Shown here piece after piece: positions 12,201 to 23,671 of a stretch of 64,000 nucleotides of DNA. The first letter of the stretch is position 1. The number at the start of each line of letters is the position of its first letter. The position numbers and the translations under genes were made by a program. Under the pieces are notes generated by a model that saw only the letters and a list, made by a program, of their open reading frames with translations, had not been told where the DNA came from and searched no databases. This DNA is from Datisca glomerata (lineage: Eukaryota; Streptophyta; Magnoliopsida; Cucurbitales; Datiscaceae), in assembly GCA_003255025.1 (NCBI GenBank), contig QANY01013200.1:802896-866895 (forward strand), written 5' to 3'.

Positions 12201-14672
12201 GCGAAAGTGAGAGAGAGGGACAGTGAGAGTGGAAGCGAGAGAGGGAGAGAGAGAAAGATGGAGAGAGAGAGTGCAGAAGAGAGAGAGGGAGAGAGAAAGT
12301 GAGAGAGAAAGTAAGAGAGAGAGTGAGTTCGAGAGAGGGGGAGAGAGAGTGTGAGAGAGAGTGTTTGAGTTAGATGGAGGGGGAAAGAAAGTGAGAGAGA
12401 GAGAGGAAGAGGGAGAGAAACAGAGAGAAAGAGAGAAAGAGACTGAGAGAGAGAGACAGAGAAAGACAATGAGAGAGAGATGGAGAAAGAGAGAGAGTGA
12501 GAGAGAGATCGAGGGAGAAAGATAAATAGATAGAGATAGAGAGAAAGAGAGAGAGAGACGGAGAGAGAAAGGCACGGAGATAGGGAGAGAGACGGAGCTA
12601 GAGAGGAGAGAGGGAAAGAAGAGTGAGAGAGAGTGAAAGAGAGAAAGAGATAGAGAGCGAGAGAGAGAGAGATAGAGAGAGAGAAAGTGAGACAGAGAGT
12701 GTGTGAGGGAGAAAGAGAGAGGGAGACAGATAGTGAGAGAGAGAGAAGTTGGAGGGAGAAAGTGAGAGAGAGAGTTGGAGGGAGAAAGTGAGAGAGAGAC
12801 ATTTGGAGGGAGAAAGAGAGAGTGCGAGGGAGAAAGAGAGAGATAAAGAGAGAGAGAGAGGGACAGTGAGAGTGGGAGCGAGAGAGAGATAAAGGGTGGG
12901 AGAGAGAAAAAGAGAGGGAGAGAAAAAGATGGAGAGACAGAGTACGGGGGAGAGAGAGTGAGAGTGAAAGTGAGTGAGAGAGAGTGTGAGTTAGAGGGAG
13001 GGGAGAGAAAGAGAGAGAGGGAGAGGAAGAGGGGCAGAAATAGAGAGATAGAGAGAAAGAGAGAGAGACAGTGAGAGGGGGGAGGGAGAAAGAAAAAGAT
13101 TGGGAGAGAGAAAGATTGAGACAGAGAGTGGGGGGAGAGAAAGTGAGGGAGAAAGAGAGTGATTTAGAGAGAAGGGGAGAGAAAGAGAAAGAGAGAGAGG
13201 GGGGGAGGGAGAGGAAGAGGGGGATAAACAGAGAGACAGAGAGAAAGAGAGAGAGACAGAGAGAGATGGAGACAGAGTGAGAGAGAGAAAGATCAGGGGA
13301 AAAAGAGAGAGATAGAGACATTGAGAGGAGACAAAGAGAAAGAGAGAGGGGGGAAGAGACGGAGACATAGAGAGAGAGAGTGCGAGGGAGAGAGAGAGTG
13401 GGGGAGAGAAAGTGAGAGAGAGAGAAGGGAGCGAGAGAGAGAGAGAAAGGAATTGTGAGAGAGCGAGATGGAGCGAGAGAAAGAGTGAGACAAAGAGAGA
13501 GAGAGTGTGGGAAATAGAGAGACAAAGAGAGAGAGAGAAAGAGAGGGAGAGGGAGAGAGGGAGTGTGTATGAGAGAGGGAGAGCGAGAGAGAGAATAAAA
13601 CAATGAGAGAGATGGAGAAAGAAAGAGTGTGTGTGTGAGAGGGAGAGTGTGGGAGAAAGATAAATAGGTAGAGATAGAGAGTGTGAGAGAGAGGGGGAGA
13701 GAGAGTGATGAAGAGAGAAAGACAGGGAGAGAGGGAGAGAGAGAGGGAGAGAGAGTGACGGAGAGAGAAAGAGAGAAAGAGAGAAAGAGAAAGGGACAGT
13801 GAGCGTGGGAGCAAGAGAGCGAGATGGAGGGAGAGTGAAAAAGAGAGGGAGAGAGAGAATTAGAGAGAGAAAGATAGGGAGAGAGAGAGATAGATACATT
13901 GAGAGAGAGACAAAGAGAAAGAGAGAGTGGGGGGAGAGAAAGTGAGAGAGAGAGGGTGTGAGGGAGAGAGTGATAGAGAGTGGGGGGAGAGAAGGCGAGA
14001 GCGAGAGAGAGGGTGGGATTGCGAGAGAGTGAGTGAGGGAGAGAAAGAGAGAGACAGAGAAAGAGAGGGAGATAGAGAGAAAAATAGACAGAGAGAGAGA
14101 GAGAGTGTGTGTGTGTGGGTGAGTGAGTCAGAGGGAGAGAGAGAGAATAAGACAATGAGAGAGAGATGGAGAAAGAGAGAGAGTGAGAGAGAGAGAGTGA
14201 GGGAGAAAGATAAATAGATAGAGAGAGGGGGGAGACGAAGAGAGAAAGGCAGGGAGAGAGGGAGAGAGACGGAGCTATAGTGAAAAGAGGGAACCAAGAG
14301 AGAGAGTGAAAGAGAGAGAGACAGAGTGACTGAGAGAGTGTGTGTGTGTGTGTTTATGTGCGGGGAGAGAGAGTAAGTTAGAGAGAGGGGGAGAGAGAGA
14401 GAGAGGAAGAGAGAAAGAGTGTGTGACAATAAGAGAGATAGCGATGGAGTAAGGGAGAAAGATAAATAGATAGAGATATGGAGAGAGAGGGAGAGAGACG
14501 GAGAGAGAAAGGCAGGGATAGAGGGAGAGAGACGGAGCTAGAAAGGAGAGAGGGAAAGATGAGAGAGAGAGTGAAATAGAGAAAGAGACAAAGAGAGAGC
14601 GAGAGAGAGAGAGATAGCGAGACAGAGAGAGAGTGCGAAGGTGAAAGAGAGAGATATATAGTGAGAGAGAGA

Positions 14673-14790
14673 GTTGGAGGGAGAAAGTGAGAGAGAGAGA
14701 GTTGAAGGGAGAAAGTGAGAGAGAGAGAGTTGGAGGGAGAAAGTGAGAGAGAGAGAGTTGGAGGGAGAAAGAGAGAGTGCGAGGGAGATA
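14673..14790 (-). repeat. 28-bp GTTGG minisatellite, four units
   Basis: Units beginning gttggagggagaaagtgag (second unit gttgaa) start at 14673, 14701, 14729 and 14757, exactly 28 bp apart. This is a short version of the array at 15977-16203. Confidence 0.88.
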
Positions 14791-15976
14791 GTTAGAGTGG
14801 GAGCGAGAGGGAGAGAGGGAGGGAGAGAGACAAAGAGAGGGAGAGAGAAAGATGGAGAGAGAGTGAGAGAGAAAGTGAGAGAGAAAGTGAGAGAGAGAGT
14901 TAGAAAGAGGGGGAGAGAGAGAGAGTGAGAGAGAGAGAGGGTGAGTTAGAGAGAGGGGAGAGAAAGAGAGAGAGCAAGAGGAAGAGGGAGAGAAACAGAC
15001 AGAGGTAGAGAGACAGAGAGAATAAGACAATGAGAGAGAGATGGAGAAAGAGAGAGAGAGTGAGAGCGAGAGTGAGAGTGGGAGGGAGAAAGTGAGAGAG
15101 AGAGTTGGAGGGAGAAAGTGAGAGAGAGAGACATTTGGAGGGAGAAAGAGAGAGTGCGAGGGAGAAAGAGAGAGATAAAGAGAGAGAGAGAGAGGGACAG
15201 TGAGAGTGGGAGCGAGAGTGAGATAGAGGGTGGGAGAGAGAAAAAGAGAGGGAGAGAGAAAGATGGAGAGACAGAGTACGGGGGAGAGAGAGTGAGAGTG
15301 AAAGTGAGTGAGAGAGAGTGTGTGAGTTAGAGGGAGGGGAGAAAAAGAGAGAAAGAGAAAGAGAGGGAGATAGAGAGAAATAGAGAGAGAGAGAGTGTGT
15401 GTGTGGGTGAGTGAGTCAGAGGGAGAGAGAGAGAATAAGACAATGAGAGAGAGATGGAGAAAGAGAGAGAGTGAGAGAGAGAGAGTGAGGGAGAAAGATA
15501 AATAGATAGAGAGAGGGGGGAGACGAAGAGAGAAAGGCAGGGAGAGAGGGAGAGAGACGGAGCTACAGTGAAAAGAGAGAACGAAGAGAGAAAGTGAAAG
15601 AGAGAGAGACAGAGTGACTGAGAGAGAGTGTGTGTGTGTGTTTATGTGCGGGGAGAGAGAGCGAGTGAGAGAGAGAGTAATTTAGAGAGAGGGGGAGAGA
15701 GAGAGAGGAAGAGAGGGAGAGTATGTGACAATAAGAGAGATAGCGATGGAGTAAGGGAGAAAGATAAATAGATAGAGATAGGGAGAGAGAGGGAGAGAGA
15801 CGGAGAGAGAAAGGCAGGGAGAGAGGGAGAGAAACGGAGCTAGAGAGGAGAGAGGGAAAGATGAGAGAGAGAGTGAAATAGAGAAAGAGACAAAGAGAGA
15901 GCGAGAGAGAGGGAGAGATAGCGAGACAGAGAGAGAGTGTGAAGGAGAAAGAGAGAGATATATAGTGAGAGAGAGA

Positions 15977-16203
15977 GTTGGAGGGAGAAAGTGAGAGAGA
16001 GAGAGTTGAAGGGAGAAAGTGAGAGAGAGATAGTTGGAGGGAGAAAGTGAGAGAGAGAGAGTTGGAGGGAGAAAGTGAGAGAGAGAGAGTTGGAGGGGGA
16101 AGTGAGAGAGAGAGAGAGAGTTGGAGGGAGAAAGTGAGAGAGAGAGAGTTGGAGGGAGAAAGTGAGAGAGAGAGAGTTGGAGGGAGAAAGAGAGAGTGGG
16201 AGG
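15977..16203 (-). repeat. 28-31 bp GTTGG minisatellite, eight units
   Basis: Units beginning gttggagggagaaagtgag start at 15977, 16005, 16031, 16059, 16089, 16120, 16148 and 16176; spacing ranges from 26 to 31 bp, mostly 28. The second unit reads gttgaa and the fifth has ggggga. Length changes come from the trailing GA run. Smaller arrays or single units of the same word occur near 11.66-11.72, 12.77, 15.09, 19.66-19.74, 23.12-23.22, 23.77-23.82 and 24.35 kb, so the motif is a signature of the 11-24 kb part of the GA block. There are no unique spacers, so it is not CRISPR-like. Confidence 0.88.
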
Positions 16204-17336
16204 GAGATAGTGAGAGTGGGAGCGAGAGGGAGAGAGGGAGGGAGAGAGACAAAGAGAGGGAGAGAGAAAGATGGAGAGAGAGTGAGAGAGAAAGTGAGAG
16301 AGAGTGAGTTAGAGAGAGGGGGAGAGAGAGAGAGTGAGAGAGAGAGAGGGTGAGTTAGAGAGAGGGGAGAGAAAGAGAGAGAGCGAGATGAAGAGGGAGA
16401 GAAACAGACAGAGGCAGAGAGACAGAGAGAATAAGACAATGAGAGAGAGATGGAGAAAGAGAGAGAGAGTGAGAGCGAGAGTGATGGAGAAAGATAAATA
16501 GATAGAGAGAGTGAAAGAGAGAAAGAGATAGAGAGCGAGAGAGAGAGATAGAGAGAGAGAAAGTGAGAGAGAGAGAGTGTGTGAGGGAGAAAGAGAGAGG
16601 GAGAGAGATAGTGAGAGAGAGAGAAGTTGGAGGGAGAAAGTGAGAGAGAGAGTTGGAGGGAGAAAGTGAGAGAGAGAGACATTTGGAGGGAGAAAGAGAG
16701 AGTGCGAGGGAGTAAGAGAGAGATAAAGAGAGAGAGAGAGAGGGACAGTGAGAGTGGGAGCAAGAGAGAGATAGAGGGTGGGAGAGAGAAAAAGAGAGTG
16801 TGTGTGTGTGTGTTTATGTGCGGGGAGAGAGAGCGAGTGAGAGAGAGAGTAAGTTAGAAAGAGGGGGAGAGAGAGAGAGAGAGAGGAAGAGAGAAAGAGT
16901 GTGTGACAATAAGAGAGATAGCGATGGAGTAAGGGAGAAAGATAAATAGATAGAGATATGGAGAGAGAGGGAGAGAGACGGAGAGAGAAAGGCAGGGATA
17001 GAGGGAGAGAGACGGAGCTAGAAAGGAGAGAGGGAAAGATGAGAGAGAGAGTGAAATAGAGAAAGAGACAAAGAGAGAGCGAGAGAGAGAGAGATAGCGA
17101 GACAGAGAGAGAGTGCGAAGGTGAAAGAGAGAGATATATAGTGAGAGAGAGAGTTGGAGGGAGAAAGAGAGAGTGCGAGGGAGATAGTGAGAGTGGGAGC
17201 GAGAGGGAGAGAGGGAGGGAGAGAGACAAAGAGAGGGAGAGAGAAAGATGGAGAGAGAGTGAGAGAGAAAGTGAGAGAGAAAGTGAGAGAGAGAGTTAGA
17301 AAGAGGGGGAGAGAGAGAGAGTGAGAGAGAGAGAGG

Positions 17337-17573
17337 GTGAGTTAGAGAGAGGGGAGAGAAAGAGAGAGAGCAAGAGGAAGAGGGAGAGAAACAGACAGAG
17401 GTAGAGAGACAGAGAGAATAAGACAATGAGAGAGAGATGGAGAAAGAGAGAGAGNGTGAGTTAGAGAGAGGGGAGAGAAAGAGAGAGAGCAAGAGGAAGA
17501 GGGAGAGAAACAGACAGAGGCAGAGAGACAGAGAGAATAAGACAATGAGAGAGAGATGGAGAAAGAGAGAGAG
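17337..17573. repeat. 118-bp direct duplication joined by one N
   Basis: Bases 17337-17454 and 17456-17573 are nearly identical. The single difference I see is gaggtagagag against gaggcagagag. The two copies abut a lone N at 17455. The same ~118-bp sequence occurs once, without duplication, around 14942-15059 and 16351-16468. An N exactly between two copies suggests that an assembler or polisher joined overlapping contig ends without merging them. Confidence 0.88.
17455..17455. other. Single ambiguous base (N)
   Basis: This is the only isolated N in the window. It sits precisely at the boundary between two copies of a 118-bp sequence, so it may mark a contig join and not a miscalled base. 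Confidence 0.99.
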
Positions 17574-19656
17574 TGAGAGCGAGAGTGAAGGAGAAAGATA
17601 AATAGATAGAGAGAGTGAAAGAGAGAAAGAGATAGAGAGCGAGAGAGAGAGAGATAGAGAGAGAGAAAGTGAGAGAGAGAGTGTGTGAGGGAGAAAGAGA
17701 GAGGGAGAGAGATAGTGAGAGAGAGAAGTTGGAGGGAGAAAGTGAGAGAGAGAGTTGGAGGGAGAAAGTGACAGAGAGAGACATTTGGAGGGAGAAAGAG
17801 AGAGTGCGAGGGAGAAAGAGAGAGATAAAGAGAGAGAGAGGGACAGTGAGAGTGGGAGCGAGAGAGAGATAGAGGGTGGGAGAGAGAAAAAGAGAGGGAG
17901 AGAGAAAGATGGAGAGACAGAGTACGGGGGAGAGAGAGTGAGAGTGAAAGTGAGTGAGAGAGAGTGTGTGAGTTAGAGGGAGGGGAGAGAAAGAGAGAGA
18001 GAGGGAGAGGAAGAGGGGCAGAAATAGAGAGATAGAGAGAAAGAGAGAGACAGTGAGAGGGGGGATGGAGAAAGAAAAAGATTGGGAGAGAGAAAGATTG
18101 AGACAGAGAGTGCGGGGGAGAGAAAGTGAGGGAGAAAGAGAGTGAGTTAGAGAGAGGGGGAGAGAAAGAGAAAGAGAGAGAGGAGGGAGGGAGAGGAAGA
18201 GGGGGATAAATAGAGAGACAGAGAGAGAGAGACAGAGAGAGATGGAGACAGAGTGAGAGAGAGAAAGATCGGGGGAGAAAGAGAGAGATAGAAAATGAGT
18301 GTGGGAGCGAAAGTGAGAGAGAGAGGGGGAGCGAGAAAGTGAGAGAGAGATGGAAAATGAGTGTGGGAGCGAGAAAGAGAGGGAGGGAGAGAGAAAATAG
18401 AGGCAGAGAGAAGGATGGAGAGAGAGTGCGGGGGAGAGAGTGAGAGAGAAAGTGAGAGAGAGTGAATTAGAGAGAGGAAGAGAGAGAGAGAGAGTGAGAG
18501 AGAGAGTGAGTAAGAGAGAGGGGAGAGAAAGAAAAAGAGAGGGTGGGAGAGAGAGAGAGGAACAAGGAGAGAAAAAAAGAGACATAGAGAAAGTAACAGA
18601 GACAGAGACAGAGAGAATAAGACAATGAGAGAGAGATGGAGAGAGAGAGAGAGAGTGAGGGAGAAAGGTAAATAGATAGAGAGAGAGAGAGGGAGAGAGA
18701 GGGAGAGAGAGAGGGAGAGAGAGATAGAGGAAGAGGGAGAGAAACAGAGAGACATAGAGAACGTGACAAAGACAAAGAGAGAGAGAGAGATTAAGACAAT
18801 GAGAGAGAGAGATGGAGAAAGAGAGAGAGAGTGAAAGAGAGAAAGACACAGGGAGAGCGATAGAGAGAGAGAGAAAGAGAGAAAGTGAGAGGGAGAGAGA
18901 GACAGATAGTGAGAAAGAGATAGTTGGAGGGAGAAAGTGAGAGAGAGATAGAGAGTTGAATGGAGAAAGTGAGAGAGAGAGTGTGTTGGAGGAAGAAAGA
19001 GAGAGAGTGTGTGCGAGGGAGAAAGAGAGAGAGATAGAGTGAGAGGGAGAGAGAGACAGCGAGAAAGTGACAGAAAGGGATAGTGAGTGTGGGAGCGAGA
19101 GAGAGAGGGAGGGAGAGAGAAAAAGATAGGGAGATAGAAAGATGGAGAGATAGAGTGCGGGGGAGAGAGAGTGAGTAGGGAAAGTGAGAGAGAGTGTGAG
19201 TTAGAGAGGGGGGAGAGAGAGTGAGAGAGTGAGTTAGAGAGAGGGGGAGAGAAAGAGAGACAGAGACAGAGAGGGATGGAGACAGAATGAGAGAGAGAAA
19301 GATAGGGAGAGAGATAGACAAAGAAAGTAAGGGTAGAGAAAGTAAGAGAGACAGATGGAGCAAGAGAGAGAGGGAGGGATTGTGAGAGACAGAGATGGAG
19401 CGAGAGAAAGAGAGTGACAGAGAGAGATGGAGTTAGAGAGATAGAGAGGGAAGGAGAGAAAGAGAGAGAGTGTGTGTGAGTGAGTGATAGAGGGAGAGAG
19501 AGAGAGAATAAGACAATGAGAGAGAGATGGTGAAACAGAGAGAGTGAGGGAGAAAAAGAGAGAGAGAGGGACAGAGAAAGAGACACAGAGAGAGCTAGAG
19601 AGAGAGAGAGATAGAGTGCGAGGGAGAAAGAGAGAGAGAGTGAGAGAGAGAGAGAG

Positions 19657-19760
19657 TTGGAAGGAGAAAGTGAGTGAGAGAGAGTTGGAAGGAGAAAGTG
19701 AGAGAGAGTTGGAAGGAGAAAGTGAGAGAGAGAGAGAGAGAGTTGGAGGGAGAAAGAGAG
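19657..19760 (-). repeat. GTTGGAAGG variant minisatellite, four units
   Basis: Units start at 19657, 19684, 19708 and 19742. The first three carry ggaagga in place of gagggag, so this array has been homogenised to a private variant, unlike those at 14.7 and 16.0 kb. Confidence 0.8.
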
Positions 19761-22700
19761 AGAGAGGGAGGGAGAAAGAGAGAGAGGGAGAGAGAGAGCG
19801 AGAAAGTGAGAGAGAGGGATAGTGAGAGTGGAATCGAGAGAGAGAGAGAGAGAGGGAGGGAGAGAGAAAGATGGAGAGAGAGAGTGCGGAAGAGAGAGAG
19901 TGAGAGAGAAAGTGAGAGAGAGAGAGAGGGTGAGTTAGAGAGAGGGGAAGAGAGAGAGTGAGAGAGAGAGTTTGTTAGATAGAGGGGGAAAGAAAGTGAG
20001 AGAGAGAGGAAGAGGGAGAGAAACAGAGAGAAAGAGAGAAAGAGACAGAGAAAGAGAAAGACAATGAGAGAGATGGAGAAAGAGAGAGTGAGAGAGAGAT
20101 CGAGGGAGAAAGATAAATAGATAGAGATAGAGAGAAAGAGAGAGAGAGAGACGGAGAGAGAAAGGCATGGAGACAGGGAGAGAGACGGAGCTAGAGAGGA
20201 GAGAGGGAAAGAAGAGAGAGAAAGAGAAAGACAGAGCGAGAGAGAGAGATAGAGAGAGAAAGTGAGGGAGAGAGTGTGCGAGGGAGAAAGAGAGAGGGAG
20301 AGAGATAGTGAGAGAGAAGTTGGAGGGAGAAAGAGAGAGAGAGACATTTGGAGGGAGAAAGAGAGAGAGAGTGCGAGGGAGAAAGAGAGAGATAAAGAGA
20401 GAGAGAGAGGGACAATGAGAGTGGGAGCGAGAGAGAGATAGAAGGAGGGAGAGAGAAAAGGAGAGGCACAGAGAAAGATGGAGAGACAAAGTATGGGGGA
20501 GAGAGTGTGAGAGTGTAAGTAAGTGAGAGAGATAGTGTGAGTTAGAGAGGGGGAGAGAAAGAGAGGGGGGAGAGGAAGAGGGGGAGAAATAGAGAGAAAG
20601 AGGGAAAGAGAGAGAGACAGTGAGAGAGAGGGGGGAGGGATAGAGAAAAAGGTTGGGAGAGAGAAAGATGGAGAGAGACTGCGGGGGAGGGAAAGTGAGT
20701 GAGAGAGAATGAGTTAGAGAGAGGGGGAGAGAAAGAGAAAGAGAGAGAGGGAAGGAGAGGAAGAGAGGGATAAACAAAGAGACGGAGAGAAAGAGAGAGA
20801 CATGGAGTGACAGAGACAGAATAAGAGGGAGAAAGATAGGGAGAGAGAGAGAGAGACATTGAGAGGAGACAAAGAGAAAGAGTGAGAGGGGGAAGAGACG
20901 GATACATAGAGAGAGAGTGCGAGGGAGAGAGAGACAGAGAGAGTTGGGGGAGAGAAAGTGAGAAAGAGAGACAAGGAGCGAGAGAGAGAAAGGAATTGCG
21001 AGAGAGAGAAAGGAATTGCGAGAGAGAGAGAGGAGCGAGAGAAAGAGTGAGACAAAGAGAGAGAGAGGGAGATAGAGAGACAGAGAAAAAGAAAGAGGGA
21101 AAGGGAGAAAGAGAGGGAGAGAGAGAGGGAGTGTGTGTGAGAGAGGGAGAGCGAGAGAGAGAGAATAAGACAATGAGAGAGAGATGGAGAAAGAGAGAGA
21201 GTGTGTGTGAGAGGGAGAGTGAGGGAGAAAGATAAATAGGTAGAGATAGAGAGAAAGATAGAGAGAAGGAGGGAGAGAGAGAGTGACAGAGTGAAAGAGA
21301 GAAAGAGAGAGGGACAGTGAAAGTGAGAGCAAGAGAGCGAGAGGGAGGGAGAGTGAAAAAGAGAGGGAGAGAGAAAGAAAGATTGGGAGAGAGAGATAGA
21401 TACATTGAGAGAGAGACAAAGAGAAAGAGAGAGAGATGGAGAAAGAGAGAGAGTGGGGGAGAGAAAGTGAGAGAGAGAGGGTGCGAGGGAGAGAGAGACA
21501 GAGAGAGTGGGGGAGAGAAAGTGAGAGAGATAGAGAGGGAGCAAGAGAGAGAGGGTGGGATTGAGAGAGAGAGAGTGAGGGAGAGAAAGAGACAGACAGA
21601 GAAAGAGACGGAGATAGAGAGAAATAGACAGAGAGAGAGAGAAAGAGAGAGAGAGAGAGTGAGTGAAAGAGGGAGAGAGAGAGAATAAGACAATGAGAGA
21701 GATGGAGAAAGAGAAAGAGTGAGAGAGAGAGTGAGAGAGAAAGATAAATAGAGAGAGAGGGAGAGAGGGGGAGACGAAGAGAGAAAGGCAGGGAGAGAGG
21801 GAGAGAGACGGAGCTAGAGTGGAAATAGGGAACGAAGAGAGAGAGTGAAAGAGAGAGAGACAAAGAGAGTGAGAGAGAGTGTGTGTGTGTGCGGGGAGAG
21901 AGAGTGAGTGAGAGAGAAAGAGTAAATTAGAGAGAGGGGGAGAGACAGAGAGAGATAGAGAGAGAGGAAGAGGGAGAGAAACAGATTGACAGAGAGGGTG
22001 GGATTGTGAGAGAGAATGGGAGCGAGGGAGAGAGAGTGAGAGAGAGCGAAGGAGCGAGAGACAGAGAGAGAGATAGAAGGTATGAGAGAGGGATAGAGAG
22101 AGAGTGCGAGGGAGAATGATAATGTGAGAGAGAGAGAGAGAAGGATAGAGAGAGATAGAGTGAGTGAGAGAGTGAGAGATAGAAAAATACGGAGAGAGAG
22201 AGAAAGAGAGAGAGTGAGTTAGGGAGAGGGGGAGAGAGAGAGAGAGAAAGAGGAAGAGAAAGAGACAGAGAGCCAGCGAGAGAAAGGACAGAGACAGAGA
22301 GAGAGAGAGAGATAGATAGAGAGAAAGTGAGTGAGAGAGAGTGCGAGGGAGAAAGAGAGAGGAGAGAATAGTGGGAGAGAGAGAGAAGTGAGAGATAGAG
22401 ATATTGAGAGAGAGATGGAGAAAGAGAGTGAGAGAGAGAGTGAGGGAGAAAGATAAATAGATAGAGATAGAGAGAGAGAGAGAGAGTGAGAGAGATAGAG
22501 AGAGACGAAGAGAGAAAGACAGGGAGAGAGGGAGAGAGATGGAGTGAAAGAGAGAAAGAGAGAGGGACAGTGAGAGTGGGAGCAAGAGAGCGAGAGGGAG
22601 GGAGAGTGAAAAAGAGAGGGAGAGAAAGAGAATGTGAGAGAGAGACAAAGAGAAAGAGATGGAGAAAGAGAGAGAGTGGGGGAGAGAAAGTGAGAGAGAG

Positions 22701-23119
22701 AGAGGGTGCAAGGGAGAGAGGGAGAGACAGAGAGAGTGGAGGGAGAGAAAGTGAGGGAGAGAGGGGGTAGACAGAGAGGGGGGGATTGCGACAGAGAGGG
22801 GGGGATTGCGACAGAGAGAGGGGGAGAGAAAGAGAGAGACAGAGAAAGAGAGGGAGATAAAGGGAGCAATAGACAGAGAGAGAAAGAGAGAAAGAGAGAG
22901 AGAGAGAAAGAGAGAGAGAGAGTGTGAGAGAGAGGGAGAGAGAATAGGACAATGAGAGAGAGTGAGAAAGAGAGAGACTAAGGGAGAAAGATAAATAGAT
23001 AGAGAGGAGGGAGGGAACAAAGAGAGAGAGAGTGAAAGAGAGAGAGGTAGAGAGAGTGAGAGAAAGAGCGATAGAGATAGACAGTGAGAGAGAGTGTGCA
23101 GCGGAGAAAGGGAGAGAGA

Positions 23120-23245
23120 GTTGCATGGAGAAAGTGAGAGAGAGAGAGTTGGATGGAGAAAGTGAGAGAGAGAGTTGGATGGAGAAAGTGAGAGAGAGAG
23201 AGAGTTGGAGGGAGAAAGAGAGAGTTGGAGGGAGAAAGAGAGAGA
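23120..23245 (-). repeat. GTTGGATGG variant minisatellite, five units
   Basis: Units start at 23120 (gttgcatgg), 23148, 23174, 23204 and 23224. The gatgg variant dominates the early units and the usual gaggg form ends the array. The array is embedded in ordinary GA repeat. Confidence 0.78.
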
Positions 23246-23373
23246 GAGAGAGAGTGCGAGGGAGACAGAGAGATAAAGATAGAGAGAGGGAGAGAGAAAA
23301 AGAGAGGGAGAGAGAAAGATGGAGAGAGAGTGCGGGGAAAGAGAGTAAGTTAGAGGGAAGGGAGAGAAAGAGA

Positions 23374-23404
<31 letters not shown>

Positions 23405-23640
23405 GAAGAGGGGCAGAAACAGAGAGACAGTGAGAAAAAGACAAAGACAGAGAGAGAGAGAATAAGACAATGAGAGAGAGATAGAGAAAGAGAGAGAGAG
23501 AGAGATAGAGAAAGAGAGAGTGAGGGAGAAAGATAAATAGATAGAGATAGAGAGAAAGACAGACAGAGTGAGAGAGAGATGGAGAGAGAAAGACAGGGAG
23601 AGAACGAGTGAGACGGAGCTAGAGAGGAAAGAGGGAAAAA

Positions 23641-23671
<31 letters not shown>

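Larger units (their letters stand above)
14100..17160 (-). repeat. Triplicated ~1.2-1.3 kb segment within repeat B region
   Basis: A segment with a TG run, tttatgtgcgggg, gtgacaataagag, agcgatggagtaag, then a gataaatagatagag word and acggagcta recurs three times. The gtgacaat anchor is at 14423, 15725 and 16903, giving offsets of 1302 and 1178. Copies 1 and 3 appear identical over a few hundred bases around the anchor (offset 2480), while copy 2 differs at several positions. The distinctive tttatgtgcgggg word makes the alignment unambiguous. Confidence 0.85.
12500..20850 (-). repeat. Higher-order repeat B, five anchored copies
   Basis: The rare word acatttggagggag occurs at 12799, 15131, 16679, 17781 and 20344. 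Around each lies a shared series: gagagttggagggag before it, then gtgcgagggagaaag, agagataaagag, gggacartgagagtgggagc, a gtgggagagag-type word, then agagacagagtacggggg in most copies. Spacing is 2332, 1548, 1102 and 2563 bp, so unit length varies through internal gains and losses. Copies at 12.5-13.2, 17.6-18.3 and 20.2-20.8 kb are the longest; those at 15.1 and 16.7 kb are truncated into other repeat sequence. No coding content is seen. Confidence 0.82.

Noticed and set aside
13194..13227. G-quadruplex element from clustered G runs in the purine block
   Set aside because: Runs of three or more G are scattered by chance through GA repeat. This cluster is the best I saw inside the block, but it is not repeated or conserved between unit copies.
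15977..16203. CRISPR-like array of 28-bp repeats
   Set aside because: Units abut or are separated only by a variable GA run. There are no unique spacers, no leader and no cas genes, and the context is eukaryotic satellite.
22215..22222. Possible telomeric TTAGGG word (agttagggaga)
   Set aside because: It is a single occurrence with no tandem array. Similar gttaggg words are isolated products of GA repeat degeneration.
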